Assembly (NCBI RefSeq): GCF_000384335.2
Contig: NZ_KQ031382.1
Span: forward strand, 930,001 to 994,000
Reading direction: 5' to 3'
From: Hyphomicrobium sp. 99
GTDB taxonomy: Bacteria; Pseudomonadota; Alphaproteobacteria; Rhizobiales; Hyphomicrobiaceae
DNA length: 64,000 bases
The position numbers and the translations under genes are program-made. Below are positions 44,282 to 52,680 of the stretch, piece after piece. The first letter of the stretch is position 1. Every line of letters starts with the position of its first letter. The notes under the pieces were generated by a model that saw nothing but the letters and a program-made list of their open reading frames with translations, had not been told where the DNA came from and searched no databases.

Positions 44282-45250
44282 ATGTCGAAAAAGAAGATTC
44301 TAATCACCTGGCCTTTGCCTGAAGCCGCCATGGCCCGCGCCCGAGAGACTTATGATGTTATCGCGCACGGGGATAACCCGAAGATCACCGTCGATGAGAT
44401 GCTCGAAACGGCCAAGTCGGTCGACGCGATCCTTCTGACGCTCAATGAGAAGTGCCCGGCGCCGGTGATCGAGAAGATCCCCGAGAACATCAAGTGCATC
44501 TCGACGTTCTCGATCGGCTTCGATCATATCGACCTCGAGGCCTGCAAGAAGCGCGGCATCAAGGTCGGCAACGCCCCGCACGGTGTCACGGTGGCAACGG
44601 CCGAAATCGCAATGCTGCTGCTTCTGGGAGCGGCGCGGCGCGCGGGCGAAGGCGAGAAGATGATCCGCACGCGCTCATGGCCCGGCTGGCAGCCGCTACA
44701 ACTTGTCGGTCAGCGGCTCGACAACAAGAAGCTCGGTATCTACGGCTTCGGCAAGATCGGTCAGGCGCTGGCGCAGCGCGCGCGCGGCTTCGACATGGAA
44801 ATCCATTATTACGACATCTACCGCGCGAAGCCCGAGGTTGAGGCGAAGTACAACGCCACCTATCACGACAGCCTCGACAGCCTGCTGAAGGTCTCGCAGT
44901 TCTTCTCGATCAACGCGCCCTCGACGCCGGAGACGCGCTACTTCTTCAACAAGGACGTGATCGAGAAGCTGCCGCAAGGCGCCATCGTCGTGAACACGGC
45001 GCGCGGCGACCTCGTCAAGGACGAGGACATGATCGCGGCGCTGAAGTCGGGACGCTTGGCTTACGCCGGCCTTGATGTCTTCGCCGGCGAGCCGAAGATC
45101 AACGAAGGCTACTACGATCTGCCGAACACGTTCCTGTTCCCGCATCTGGGCTCTGCCGCCATCGAGGCGCGCAACCAGATGGGCTTCGAAGCGCTCGACA
45201 ACATCGACGCCTTCTTCGCCGGCAAGGAAATGCCGTTCAAGCTGGCCTAA
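44282..45250 (+). CDS. hprA: Hydroxypyruvate reductase / D-glycerate dehydrogenase
   Basis: A 322-aa NAD(P)H-dependent D-2-hydroxyacid dehydrogenase, very similar along its length to the glycerate dehydrogenase of Hyphomicrobium methylovorum as I recall it (same start MSKKKILITWPLPEAAMARA). The Rossmann motif is GIYGFGKIGQALAQ; catalytic Arg is in NTARGDLV, Glu in FAGEP and His in FPHLGS. It reduces hydroxypyruvate to glycerate in the serine cycle. The partner sgaA lies 1.9 kb downstream, with an amidase gene on the opposite strand between. A perfect terminator follows. Confidence 0.96.
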   Translation: MSKKKILITWPLPEAAMARARETYDVIAHGDNPKITVDEMLETAKSVDAILLTLNEKCPAPVIEKIPENIKCISTFSIGFDHIDLEACKKRGIKVGNAPHGVTVATAEIAMLLLLGAARRAGEGEKMIRTRSWPGWQPLQLVGQRLDNKKLGIYGFGKIGQALAQRARGFDMEIHYYDIYRAKPEVEAKYNATYHDSLDSLLKVSQFFSINAPSTPETRYFFNKDVIEKLPQGAIVVNTARGDLVKDEDMIAALKSGRLAYAGLDVFAGEPKINEGYYDLPNTFLFPHLGSAAIEARNQMGFEALDNIDAFFAGKEMPFKLA

Positions 45251-45271
45251 AATCGTTTCATCACGACTTTC

Positions 45272-45300
45272 AAAATGGCCGGGCTCGCCCCGGCCATTTT
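45272..45300 (+). terminator. Rho-independent terminator of hprA
   Basis: AAAATGGCCGGG (45272-45283) pairs perfectly with CCCGGCCATTTT (45289-45300), followed by CTTTTTC. Confidence 0.93.
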
Positions 45301-45306
45301 CTTTTT

Positions 45307-45449
45307 CGTCATCCTCGAACGGCGAGCCTGTGAGCCGTTCGGGAATCCAGCGTAAAACTGCCGAAGGCTCGATATATTTCGTGTCCTCGACGAGTCTTAC
45401 GCTGGATCCCCGGCCATCATTCGCTACGCTCATTCGGTCGAGGATGACG
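45307..45449. repeat. Composite inverted repeat, 143 bp
   Basis: Outer arms CGTCATCCTCGA (45307-45318) and TCGAGGATGACG (45438-45449), inner arms ATCCAGCGTAA (45345-45355) and TTACGCTGGAT (45397-45407). It is built like the 91-bp doublets but longer. There is no gene here. Confidence 0.8.
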
Positions 45450-45470
45450 CGTGGGCCTGCCCCTCAGCAA

Positions 45471-45561
45471 CGTCATCCCCGCGTAGGCGGGGATCCGTCC
45501 AAACAAAATATTCGTCGCAAATCTCTGGCCTGGACAGATCCCGGCCTTCGCCGGGATGACG
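45471..45561. repeat. REPIN-like doublet, 91 bp (copy 4)
   Basis: Left hairpin CGTCATCCCCGC with GCGGGGATCC, right hairpin ending CCGGGATGACG. Inner ends GTCCAA and TGGACAGATC. Confidence 0.85.
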
Positions 45562-45579
45562 AAGATGTTTGCCTTGTCG

Positions 45580-46917
45580 TTACTTCCGCATCATCCACGC
45601 CGCAGCACGGAGCAGCCGCGCATCATCGTTGCGCGCACCGACGAGCTGTATGCCGAGGGGAAGCCCGCCGATGTCCAGGAGTGGCAGCGAAATGCACGGC
45701 ATTTCGAGATAGGTCCAAAGCCCGTTGAACATCGGACTCCCCGTTCCGCCGAGCCCAACTGGAGCGACGCCCTGCGCGGCCGGCGTCAGAATGGCGTCGC
45801 ACGTATCGAGAATCGGACGAAGCGCCTCATAGAGCGCGCTCTGCTTCCGCCGCGCCGCGTCGTAGTTCGCCTCGGAAAACGTCCGGCCCTCGGCGATGAT
45901 CTCCGTGAGCTTCGCCGACACGCGATCCGGATTGGCGTCCGCGATCGGACCATAGTTCCGCGCAATATCGGAAAACTGCACGATCTGCTGCAGACGCAAG
46001 ATCTCGTCGAACTCCGCCGGTAATGGCGTCTCGATAATTCCGAAGCGCCCAGCGAATTGCTCCAACGCCGCGCGCATTGCTTCATCGCCGTTCGGCCACG
46101 CAGGCGTTTTCACGAACGCCAATCGCGGCGCGCGGAGTTCAGATGATTTGAGTGCCGCCAATAGCGAAGGCTTCGCTCCTGCCGTCATATCGGCATCGGC
46201 AGCATCGAATCCGCTGATGCAGTCGAGAAGCAGCGCGATATCGTCGACTGACCGCGCATAGCCGCCGATCGTATCGAGTGGCGGCGACTGCGCCAGAACG
46301 CCGGTGCGCGATATGTAACCGAATGTCGGTTTGAAGCCGATGACGCCGCAATAAGACGCGGGCCTGATCACCGATCCCGCCGTCTGCGTGCCGAGTGCGA
46401 GCGGAACCTGATTGTCGGCGACAGCCGCTGCCGATCCGGACGAAGAACCGCCGGGAGTGCGTTCGGGGTCGCGCGGATTGCGCGTCTTTCCAGGGCCAAA
46501 GAACGCAAGCTCCGTCGTCACCGTTTTGCCCAAGATGATGGCGCCCGCGGCCTTGAGGGCCGCGACGATGAACGCGTCTTCCGACGGTTGGCGCCCGGAG
46601 AAAACCTCCGAGCCGAGTTCCGTCGGAAAGTCCCGGGTATCGATGACGTCTTTCACGCCAACTGGAATGCCGGCGAGCAGAGGCATCGCTTCGCCGCGTG
46701 CGCGTTTGGCGTCGCTCTCCCGCGCAGCATTGAGCGCTCGATTGGGATCGAAGTGCGCCCACGCGCCGACGTCCGCGTCGCGTTCGCCGATCCGGGCAAT
46801 GCAGGCACCGACAAGATCAGCCGACGTAATGTCTTGTGCGATCAGCGCCTCGCGCGCTTCCACAGCCGTAAGGCGGCCGAGTTCGGAAAGATTTGTGCTG
46901 ACTTTTGCCTGACTCAA
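45580..46917 (-). CDS. Amidase-signature-family hydrolase
   Basis: A 445-aa amidase of the GatA/AtzE type. The Ser-Ser-Lys triad is visible: Lys in GIPVGVKDVID, cis-Ser in GGSSSGSAAAVA and nucleophile Ser in TQTAGSVIRPASY. It hydrolyses a carboxamide of unknown identity. The lack of gatB/gatC beside it argues against a tRNA amidotransferase subunit. It is transcribed against hprA and sgaA, and its 3' end adjoins repeat copy 4. Confidence 0.9.
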   Translation of the reverse strand: MSQAKVSTNLSELGRLTAVEAREALIAQDITSADLVGACIARIGERDADVGAWAHFDPNRALNAARESDAKRARGEAMPLLAGIPVGVKDVIDTRDFPTELGSEVFSGRQPSEDAFIVAALKAAGAIILGKTVTTELAFFGPGKTRNPRDPERTPGGSSSGSAAAVADNQVPLALGTQTAGSVIRPASYCGVIGFKPTFGYISRTGVLAQSPPLDTIGGYARSVDDIALLLDCISGFDAADADMTAGAKPSLLAALKSSELRAPRLAFVKTPAWPNGDEAMRAALEQFAGRFGIIETPLPAEFDEILRLQQIVQFSDIARNYGPIADANPDRVSAKLTEIIAEGRTFSEANYDAARRKQSALYEALRPILDTCDAILTPAAQGVAPVGLGGTGSPMFNGLWTYLEMPCISLPLLDIGGLPLGIQLVGARNDDARLLRAAAWMMRK

Positions 46918-47151
46918 TGGCTCGTCCCTTTCGGCTCGATCGGTTGTGTAGCAGCCCGGCGCGGCAAGGCAGCGCGGGTGTCAATATCGCGGCATTTACA
47001 GGAAAGAAGCATTTTTTCTCGTGGACACGCCAACCGAGACAAAAAGCGCCGCGGATCGGCCTGAATTGGTCCCCGAGACAATTGTATCCGGAGCAGTTCA
47101 GTACTAGGACACCCCCGGAGACGAATAAAAAGATCCTTGAGGACTATAATA

Positions 47152-48354
47152 ATGACGAGAGAACATCGCCGACCAGGCCGCCACTTCTTGCAGATCCCGG
47201 GGCCGACGCCCGTTCCGGAGCGCATTTTGGCGGCAATGGCGCGTCAGATTCTCGATCATCGCGGCCTTGAGTTCGGCCAGCTCGGCCGGCGCGTACTTTC
47301 AGGCATCAAGGGCCTGTTCAAAACGCAGGGCCACGTCATCATCTATCCGTCGTCCGGCTCGGGCGCCTGGGAAGCTGGCCTCAGCAACACGCTGTCGCCC
47401 GGCGACAAAGTTCTGATGTGCGAGACGGGCCAGTTCGCCGTGCTGTGGGAAGTCATGGCGCGCCGCCTCGGTCTCGAGACCGAAGTGATCCCGACCGACT
47501 GGCGTATCGGCGCCGATGCCAACCAGATCGAACGTAGGCTGAAGGCTGACACCTCGCACACGATCAAGGCCGTCTGCGTCGTTCACAACGAGACGTCCAC
47601 GGGCTGCCTCACGCGGCTCGATGAAGTTCGCAAGGCCATCGATGCGGCCAAGCATCCGGCACTCCTCATGGTCGACGCGATTTCCTCGCTCGCCGCCGCC
47701 GATCTGCGTCACGACGAGTGGGGCATCGACGTAACGGTTTCGGGCTCGCAGAAGGGCATGATGATGCCGCCGGGATTGTCGTTCACGGCCATCAGCGCCA
47801 AGGCGATCGAAGCCTCGAAGACGGCTCAGCTCAGGAAGTCTTACTTCGCCTGGGACGAGATGCTGGCTCTGAACGCGACGGGCTACTTCCCCTACACCCC
47901 GGCGACCGGCTTGCTGTACGGCCTCGCCGAGTCGATCGACATGATCAATGAGGAAGGGCTCGAGAACGTCTTTGCGCGTCATCAACGTCTAGCGGAAGCG
48001 ACGCGTCGCGCCGTCCAGGCTTGGGGCTTGGAGATTCAGTGCCGCGATCCGAAATATTATTCGCCCGCTGTGACGACGGTCGTCGTGCCGGAAGGCCATA
48101 ACGCCGATGCCTATCGCAAGCTCGTGCTCGACAACTTCAACATGTCGCTCGGAACCGGCCTGAATAAGATCGCGGGCAAAGCTTTCCGCATCGCCCATCT
48201 CGGCGATACGAACGAGCTGACGGTCCTGGGCGCGTTGACCGGCGTCGAGATGGGCTTCGAGCTTGCGGGCATTCCGCACAAGAAGGGTGGCGTCGCCGCT
48301 GCGATGAACTACATCGCCGAAACGGCAGGCTCGGTGAAGGCCGCCGCCGCTTAA
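47152..48354 (+). CDS. sgaA: Serine-glyoxylate aminotransferase
   Basis: A 400-aa PLP-dependent class V aminotransferase, similar to the Hyphomicrobium serine-glyoxylate aminotransferase. The PLP Lys is in SGSQKGMMMPPG near residue 195; QIPGPTPVPERI opens the domain. It converts serine plus glyoxylate to hydroxypyruvate plus glycine, the step before HprA in the serine cycle of methylotrophs. I use ATG 47152 because GAGGA lies 9 bases upstream; TTG 47137 is the other option. The DNA ligase gene is convergent and ends 12 bases away. Confidence 0.96.
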   Translation: MTREHRRPGRHFLQIPGPTPVPERILAAMARQILDHRGLEFGQLGRRVLSGIKGLFKTQGHVIIYPSSGSGAWEAGLSNTLSPGDKVLMCETGQFAVLWEVMARRLGLETEVIPTDWRIGADANQIERRLKADTSHTIKAVCVVHNETSTGCLTRLDEVRKAIDAAKHPALLMVDAISSLAAADLRHDEWGIDVTVSGSQKGMMMPPGLSFTAISAKAIEASKTAQLRKSYFAWDEMLALNATGYFPYTPATGLLYGLAESIDMINEEGLENVFARHQRLAEATRRAVQAWGLEIQCRDPKYYSPAVTTVVVPEGHNADAYRKLVLDNFNMSLGTGLNKIAGKAFRIAHLGDTNELTVLGALTGVEMGFELAGIPHKKGGVAAAMNYIAETAGSVKAAAA

Positions 48355-48366
48355 ACGAGATCGGAC

Positions 48367-50235
48367 TCAAACAAGATCGGATGGTGCCGCTGCATTTGCA
48401 GTGGCACCACCGCCGACGAGCTTTAAAATCGTCTCAAGAGTATCGGCTTCCGCGGCAGGCTTGTCCCAGCGGATGCGATGGATGCGCGGAAACCGCATCG
48501 CGACGCCCGATTTATGCCGCGTCGATTCCTGCACAGCATCGAACGCGACTTCGAACACGAGTTCCGGCTCGACGGCGCGAACCGGCCCGAACGTTTCGGT
48601 CGTATGCCCCCTGATCCACTTATCGATCAGCAACAGCTCTTCATCCGTAAATCCCGAATACGCCTTGCCGACAGGCACGAGCTGGCGCTCGCCATCCTCG
48701 TCCGTGCGCCAGACGCCGAACGTGTAATCTGAATAGTAGGACGAGCGCTTGCCCGAGCCGCGCTGGGCGTACATCAGGACGCAGTCGAGCGTCAGCGCCG
48801 CGCGTTTCCACTTGAACCACTCGCCTTTAACGCGGCCCGCCTGATAGGGGCTCGCGCGCCGCTTCAGCATCAGCCCTTCGATGCCCTCCGCGCGCGCCGA
48901 CGACCAAAGCTCGCCGAGTTCGTCGAACGTCTTGAAGTCGACGAGTGGTGAAACGTCCGTCAGTCGCGGATGATGCTTCGCATGCCAGGACTCGAGCCGC
49001 TTGCGGCGCTCGCCGAACGAAAGCGCGCGAAGGTCTTCGTGTCCGTCGAAGAGAAGGTCGTAGAGACGCACGTGCGGCGGATACGCCGTCATCATTTTGG
49101 CGGTCACCGACTTGCGATTGAGCCGCTGCTGCAAGTCGTTGAACGGCGCGATCTCGCCGTCGCGCATGATGAGGAGTTCGCCATCGACGACGCAATCGTG
49201 ACCGTGGAACGCCGAGCGGATTTCTGGAAACGCGCCGGAGATATCGTCGCCCTGCCGCGAGAACATGCGAACCTCTCCGCCGCGCGCCGCGACTTGCACG
49301 CGAATGCCGTCCCATTTCCATTCGGCCGCGAAGTCTTCCGGCGAAAGGCGCGGCCAGTCTTCCTCCTCGATTGGATGCGCGAGCATGACGGGACGAAAAA
49401 CCGGTTTCGCGCCGGGATCCGGACGCTCCGACTTGCCGTCGAGCCATTGGAAGAGTTCGAGATAGGGAGGCGCGAGCGCATGCCAGACCTCTTCGATCTC
49501 GGAAACGTCGCGGCCGTAGCTTTCCGCAAGTGCGGTTCGCGCCAGACGCGCCGACACGCCCACACGCGGCGCACCGCCGAGAAGCTTCAGGAGCGCCCAG
49601 CGGCCGGACGCATCGAGCTGATCGAGAAGGTGCCCGAGACGCTCGGTACGCTCCGGCGTCGTGCCGTTCGCCATCGCGTCGATGACGGCGCCGAGCGAGA
49701 GTTCAGGCGGCTCGCCTGAGTTATGTCCGACATCACCCCACCCCCGACCCCTCCCCGTCATGGGGAGGGGAGAAGTGTTCTGTTCCCCGCCCGCGCCGAG
49801 TCGGGAAGCGTCTCGTTCCCCTCCCCCTTGCGGGGAGGGGTTAGGGGTGGGGGTGAAATCAAGCACCAGCTGTTTCGGCTTTTCGCTGTCGCTTCGCTCC
49901 CGCCGATTTTCCGGCAAGGGGAGAGGAGATTTCTCCTTTTCCAACGGAGAAACGACGGCACGATCATCCGGCCAAAGCAGCGACACGGTTTCGGCCGTGT
50001 CGCCAACGTAATCGCGCGACAAGCGGTAGAGCGTCGGATCGATGAAGCGGGTGACGAGGTCGTTCAGCATCCGCCGGAGCGGCAGGCGGATCGGCACGCC
50101 GTCCGTCAACGCGGCGAGCGCCCAGCCGCGATCGGGATCGGGCGCCGTGCGGAAATAATGGCCGAGCAGCGCCACCTTGCGATTGCGGCTCTGCGTATAG
50201 ACGAGACAATCGAGAAGGCTGGCGAACGCGCGCAT
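48367..50235 (-). CDS. ATP-dependent DNA ligase (cisplatin-response type) with an in-frame repeat insert
   Basis: A 622-aa ligase. The N-terminal domain (about residues 1-125 and 170-270) precedes the nucleotidyltransferase core: motif I EWKWDGIRVQ with the adenylated Lys near residue 303, motif III VDGELLIM and motif V GEWFKWKR. It seals nicks in repair and pairs with an SNM1-like exonuclease encoded 2 bases upstream. Residues about 127-168, containing TPTPNPSPQGGGE, are the translation of a palindromic repeat (49734-49855) and have no counterpart in the family. The reading frame survives the insert. Confidence 0.93.
   Translation of the reverse strand: MRAFASLLDCLVYTQSRNRKVALLGHYFRTAPDPDRGWALAALTDGVPIRLPLRRMLNDLVTRFIDPTLYRLSRDYVGDTAETVSLLWPDDRAVVSPLEKEKSPLPLPENRRERSDSEKPKQLVLDFTPTPNPSPQGGGERDASRLGAGGEQNTSPLPMTGRGRGWGDVGHNSGEPPELSLGAVIDAMANGTTPERTERLGHLLDQLDASGRWALLKLLGGAPRVGVSARLARTALAESYGRDVSEIEEVWHALAPPYLELFQWLDGKSERPDPGAKPVFRPVMLAHPIEEEDWPRLSPEDFAAEWKWDGIRVQVAARGGEVRMFSRQGDDISGAFPEIRSAFHGHDCVVDGELLIMRDGEIAPFNDLQQRLNRKSVTAKMMTAYPPHVRLYDLLFDGHEDLRALSFGERRKRLESWHAKHHPRLTDVSPLVDFKTFDELGELWSSARAEGIEGLMLKRRASPYQAGRVKGEWFKWKRAALTLDCVLMYAQRGSGKRSSYYSDYTFGVWRTDEDGERQLVPVGKAYSGFTDEELLLIDKWIRGHTTETFGPVRAVEPELVFEVAFDAVQESTRHKSGVAMRFPRIHRIRWDKPAAEADTLETILKLVGGGATANAAAPSDLV
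49734..49855. repeat. Palindromic repeat inserted in frame in the ligase gene
   Basis: Two C/G-rich hairpins (CCCCTCCCC/GGGGAGGGG on the left and again on the right) lie in a larger inverted repeat whose outer ends read CACCCCACCCC and GGGGTGGGGGTG. The element is about 122 bp and is translated as part of the ligase. It recalls palindromic elements that spread inside coding genes in other alphaproteobacteria. Confidence 0.82.
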
Positions 50236-50237
50236 CG

Positions 50238-51257
50238 CTATTCGGCCTCCTCGCCATATCCGACGAGCGCGAGCGCGCGAGCCTTGCGGCCGAGCGTGCC
50301 CAGATAATGCACCAGCGCATCCTCGCGGCCGTGCGTCACCCAGATTTCTTCCGCTTCCGTTTCAAGGACGGTCTGAATGAGTTCCGGCCAATCGACGTGA
50401 TCTGAGACGACGAGCGGAAGTTCGACACCAAGCTGACGGGCGCGGCCGCGCACACGCATCCACCCGCTCGCGAATGCATTGACCGGATCGCCAAAGCGAC
50501 GCGACCAGCGATCGCCGAGAGCGGAGGGCGGACACATGACGATACCGCCGCGCATCGACTTCGGATCGGTGCCCGCAACCGGCAGAAGCTCGCCGAGATC
50601 GATGCCGAGCTTCTGATAAAGCTCACTCAGTGCAACGACTGCGCCGTGCAGATAGATCGGCTGGTCGTAGCCCGCATCGCGAACGACGCGGATCATTCGC
50701 TGGCACTTGCCGAGATTGTAAGCGCCGATGAGATGCGTCCGGTCCGGTTCGGCCTTGAGGGATGAGAGAAGCTTCGCGGCCTCGTGTTCCGCCTTCTCAT
50801 GACGAAAAACCGGAAGCGCAAAGGTGGCTTCCGTCACGAACACATCGCAGGTGACGAGTTCGAAGGGCGCGCAGGTCGGGTCGGCCGCGCGCTTGTAGTC
50901 GCCGGAAATGACGGCGCGCCGCCCGGCCCACTCGATGACGACCTGCGCTGAGCCCAGGATATGCCCGGCCGGCACCAGCCGCACGCTAACGCCGTTGATG
51001 TTGACGGTTTCGCCGAGGGCGAGCGGCTGGAATGCGCCCGCGCAATCCTCGCCGTAGCGCACCTTCATGATCTCGATGGTTTCAGGGGTCGCAAGCACCG
51101 CGCGATGCCCGGCGCGCGCATGATCGCCGTGCCCGTGCGTAATCACGGCGCGGTCCACAGCCCGGCCAGGATCGATGTAAAAATCGCCGGGCTCGCAATA
51201 AATGCCGGAACCGACCGGGTAAAGCCACGTGTCGACGGGGGGTGCTGTCGAGATCAT
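50238..51257 (-). CDS. Ligase-associated DNA exonuclease (metallo-beta-lactamase fold, SNM1-like)
   Basis: A 339-aa nuclease of the beta-CASP/metallo-beta-lactamase class. The metal site is HGHGDHARAGH, with further ligands in VPAGHILGSAQV, ISGDYKR and VVSDHVDW. It is the standard partner of the ATP-dependent ligase located 2 bases downstream. The other usual members of this repair set (a helicase and PdeM-like nuclease) are not in the window. Confidence 0.92.
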   Translation of the reverse strand: MISTAPPVDTWLYPVGSGIYCEPGDFYIDPGRAVDRAVITHGHGDHARAGHRAVLATPETIEIMKVRYGEDCAGAFQPLALGETVNINGVSVRLVPAGHILGSAQVVIEWAGRRAVISGDYKRAADPTCAPFELVTCDVFVTEATFALPVFRHEKAEHEAAKLLSSLKAEPDRTHLIGAYNLGKCQRMIRVVRDAGYDQPIYLHGAVVALSELYQKLGIDLGELLPVAGTDPKSMRGGIVMCPPSALGDRWSRRFGDPVNAFASGWMRVRGRARQLGVELPLVVSDHVDWPELIQTVLETEAEEIWVTHGREDALVHYLGTLGRKARALALVGYGEEAE

Positions 51258-51306
51258 GAACCATTAAACGCGCGTAACTGCAAAGCAGCCAAGCGCGGAA
51301 CGTCGT

Positions 51307-51513
51307 TCACGCGATAATATCAGGAAGCAGCTTGTCTTCGATCTGCGTGATCCGGTCCTTCAAGACAAGCTTCTTCTTTTTCAGCCGCTTGATGAGAAGT
51401 TGGTCAGCCGAGGGGTTACCTTCAAGAGCGGCGATTTCGCAGTCGAGCTCACGATGCTCGCCCCGCAAAGTCACTAGCTCTTCCCTGAGCTCGCGTTCGT
51501 CGCGCCGCTCCAT
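51307..51513 (-). CDS. DUF465/YdcH-type small coiled-coil protein
   Basis: A 68-aa charged helical protein: ERELREELVTLRGEHRELDC and then KRLKKKKLVLKDRITQIEDK, the typical YdcH-like heptad pattern. ATG 51513 is preceded by AGGGAA. The function of the family is unknown. It is divergent from a second DUF465 gene (51760-51936), 246 bases apart. Confidence 0.88.
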   Translation of the reverse strand: MERRDERELREELVTLRGEHRELDCEIAALEGNPSADQLLIKRLKKKKLVLKDRITQIEDKLLPDIIA

Positions 51514-51759
51514 TTCGATTCCCTGCCGCTGCCCGGTCGATCGCAGCCTTTTGGGTGATTGCCCTCGATATGGCAACAGGGCAAAAGCGCGATTCTGAGC
51601 TAACTTTCTAATTCTATGAATTTATTTTACCGATCACCACGGGCAAAAACCCGCATCGTAACAAAAATCAAACATCGCAGCTTTGCCGCAGGAGGCGTTG
51701 GACAACCTGAGAAACGTGTGGCACGATTCACACGTCTGCAGCTCTATAGGAGGCGACTG

Positions 51760-51936
51760 ATGACGATAACGGCTCATCTGGCTGAACTCGCGGAGAAGCA
51801 TCGGGCTCTCGAACAAAAAATAAATCAAACGGCCGCGAGCCCCGGATCTGACGACATCGAGATACGCAGATTGAAGCAAGAAAAATTGAAGCTCAAGGAC
51901 GAGATAGAGCGGCTGAGACGGGAGACGCGCCACTAG
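51760..51936 (+). CDS. DUF465/YdcH-type small coiled-coil protein
   Basis: A 58-aa protein: LAELAEKHRALEQKINQ and IRRLKQEKLKLKDEIERLRR. ATG 51760 has a perfect AGGAGG 7 bases upstream; the longer open frame before it is not conserved. A terminator follows. It is a divergent partner of the DUF465 gene at 51307-51513. Confidence 0.9.
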   Translation: MTITAHLAELAEKHRALEQKINQTAASPGSDDIEIRRLKQEKLKLKDEIERLRRETRH

Positions 51937-51974
51937 GTTCGGCGCAAAACTTATCCCTTCCAAATCCCTTCCAC

Positions 51975-52014
51975 GCCCTGCCAGCGGAGCGCAGTCTCCG
52001 GGCGGGGCTTTTAT
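51975..52014 (+). terminator. Terminator of the second DUF465 gene
   Basis: GCCCTGCC (51975-51982) pairs with GGCGGGGC (52001-52008) with one G-T pair, with an inner CGGAG/CTCCG stem, and TTTTATATTTTT follows. Confidence 0.85.
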
Positions 52015-52047
52015 ATTTTTAGCCGAATTTCAGTCACCAAGACTCCC

Positions 52048-52089
52048 GTCATCCTCGAACGGCGAGCCCGCGAGACGTCCGGGGATGAC
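52048..52089. repeat. Single hairpin of the GTCATCC family
   Basis: CGTCATCCTCGAACGGCG pairs partly with the region ending CGGGGATGAC. It precedes the next doublet by about 15 bases. The rest of the DUF465-arsR gap holds no gene. Confidence 0.55.
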
Positions 52090-52103
52090 AGAAAAATCTA
52101 GAT

Positions 52104-52194
52104 CGTCATCAGGGCCGAAGGCCGGGACCTGTCCAAGCCCAAAACTTGCGATGGATGTCTATTTGGACGGATCCCCGCCTACGCGGGGATGACG
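52104..52194. repeat. REPIN-like doublet, 91 bp (copy 5)
   Basis: Left hairpin starts CGTCATCAGGGCC, right hairpin ends CGGGGATGACG. Inner ends carry CTGTCCAAG and TTTGGACGGATCC. Confidence 0.8.
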
Positions 52195-52281
52195 GGGATT
52201 TGGAAATTCAGAATCCCCGACTTCGGTCGAATGAAGGAGACGACAAACGCCTAGCCGCTTGACGCGCGAAGTCAGCGCCTA

Positions 52282-52320
52282 TATTTAACCGAATGGTTAT
52301 TTAACGAGATGGCTAAATAA
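52282..52320. promoter_or_regulatory. AT-rich inverted repeats before arsR-like gene
   Basis: TTATTTA (52297-52303) and TAAATAA (52314-52320) form arms just before the arsR start; TAACC/GGTTA (52286-52299) is a second inverted repeat overlapping it. Its position fits autoregulation by the ArsR protein. Confidence 0.55.
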
Positions 52321-52680
52321 ATGCCCAACGCCGACCGGCTCAGTGAAACCTTCGCAGCCCTTGCCGACCCCACGAGGCGCGCAATCCTGGCGCGGCTGGC
52401 GCTGGGCGAGACGTCAGTCACCGATCTCGCCGAACCCTTCGACATGAGCCTTCCGGCCGTCTCCAAGCACCTCAAGGTTCTGGAGCGCGCGGGCCTCATT
52501 GCGCGCGGACGCGAGGCGCAGTGGCGTCCCTGCCGGCTCGAACCGGGGCCGTTGAAGGAAGTCGACGACTGGGTCGAGCACTATCGCAAATTCTGGGAGC
52601 AGAGCTTCGACCGGCTGGACGAGTATCTGCGTGTGTTGCAGGCAAAGGAGAAAATAGGTGGACGCAAGAAACCGAAGTGA
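52321..52680 (+). CDS. ArsR-family transcriptional regulator
   Basis: A 119-aa winged-helix regulator. The recognition helix region is LAEPFDMSLPAVSKHLKVLE, with the wing following at LIARGREAQWRPCRL. Cys residues typical of the metal-sensing subclass are lacking, which fits the subclass paired with SRPBCC proteins. The next gene overlaps it by 23 bases, so it is first in a three-gene operon. AT-rich inverted repeats just upstream are the likely operator. Confidence 0.93.
   Translation: MPNADRLSETFAALADPTRRAILARLALGETSVTDLAEPFDMSLPAVSKHLKVLERAGLIARGREAQWRPCRLEPGPLKEVDDWVEHYRKFWEQSFDRLDEYLRVLQAKEKIGGRKKPK

Noticed and set aside
48381..48407. Inverted repeat GGTGCC/GGCACC near the end of the ligase gene
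   Set aside because: It is inside the ligase coding sequence and imperfect, so it is unlikely to terminate transcription.
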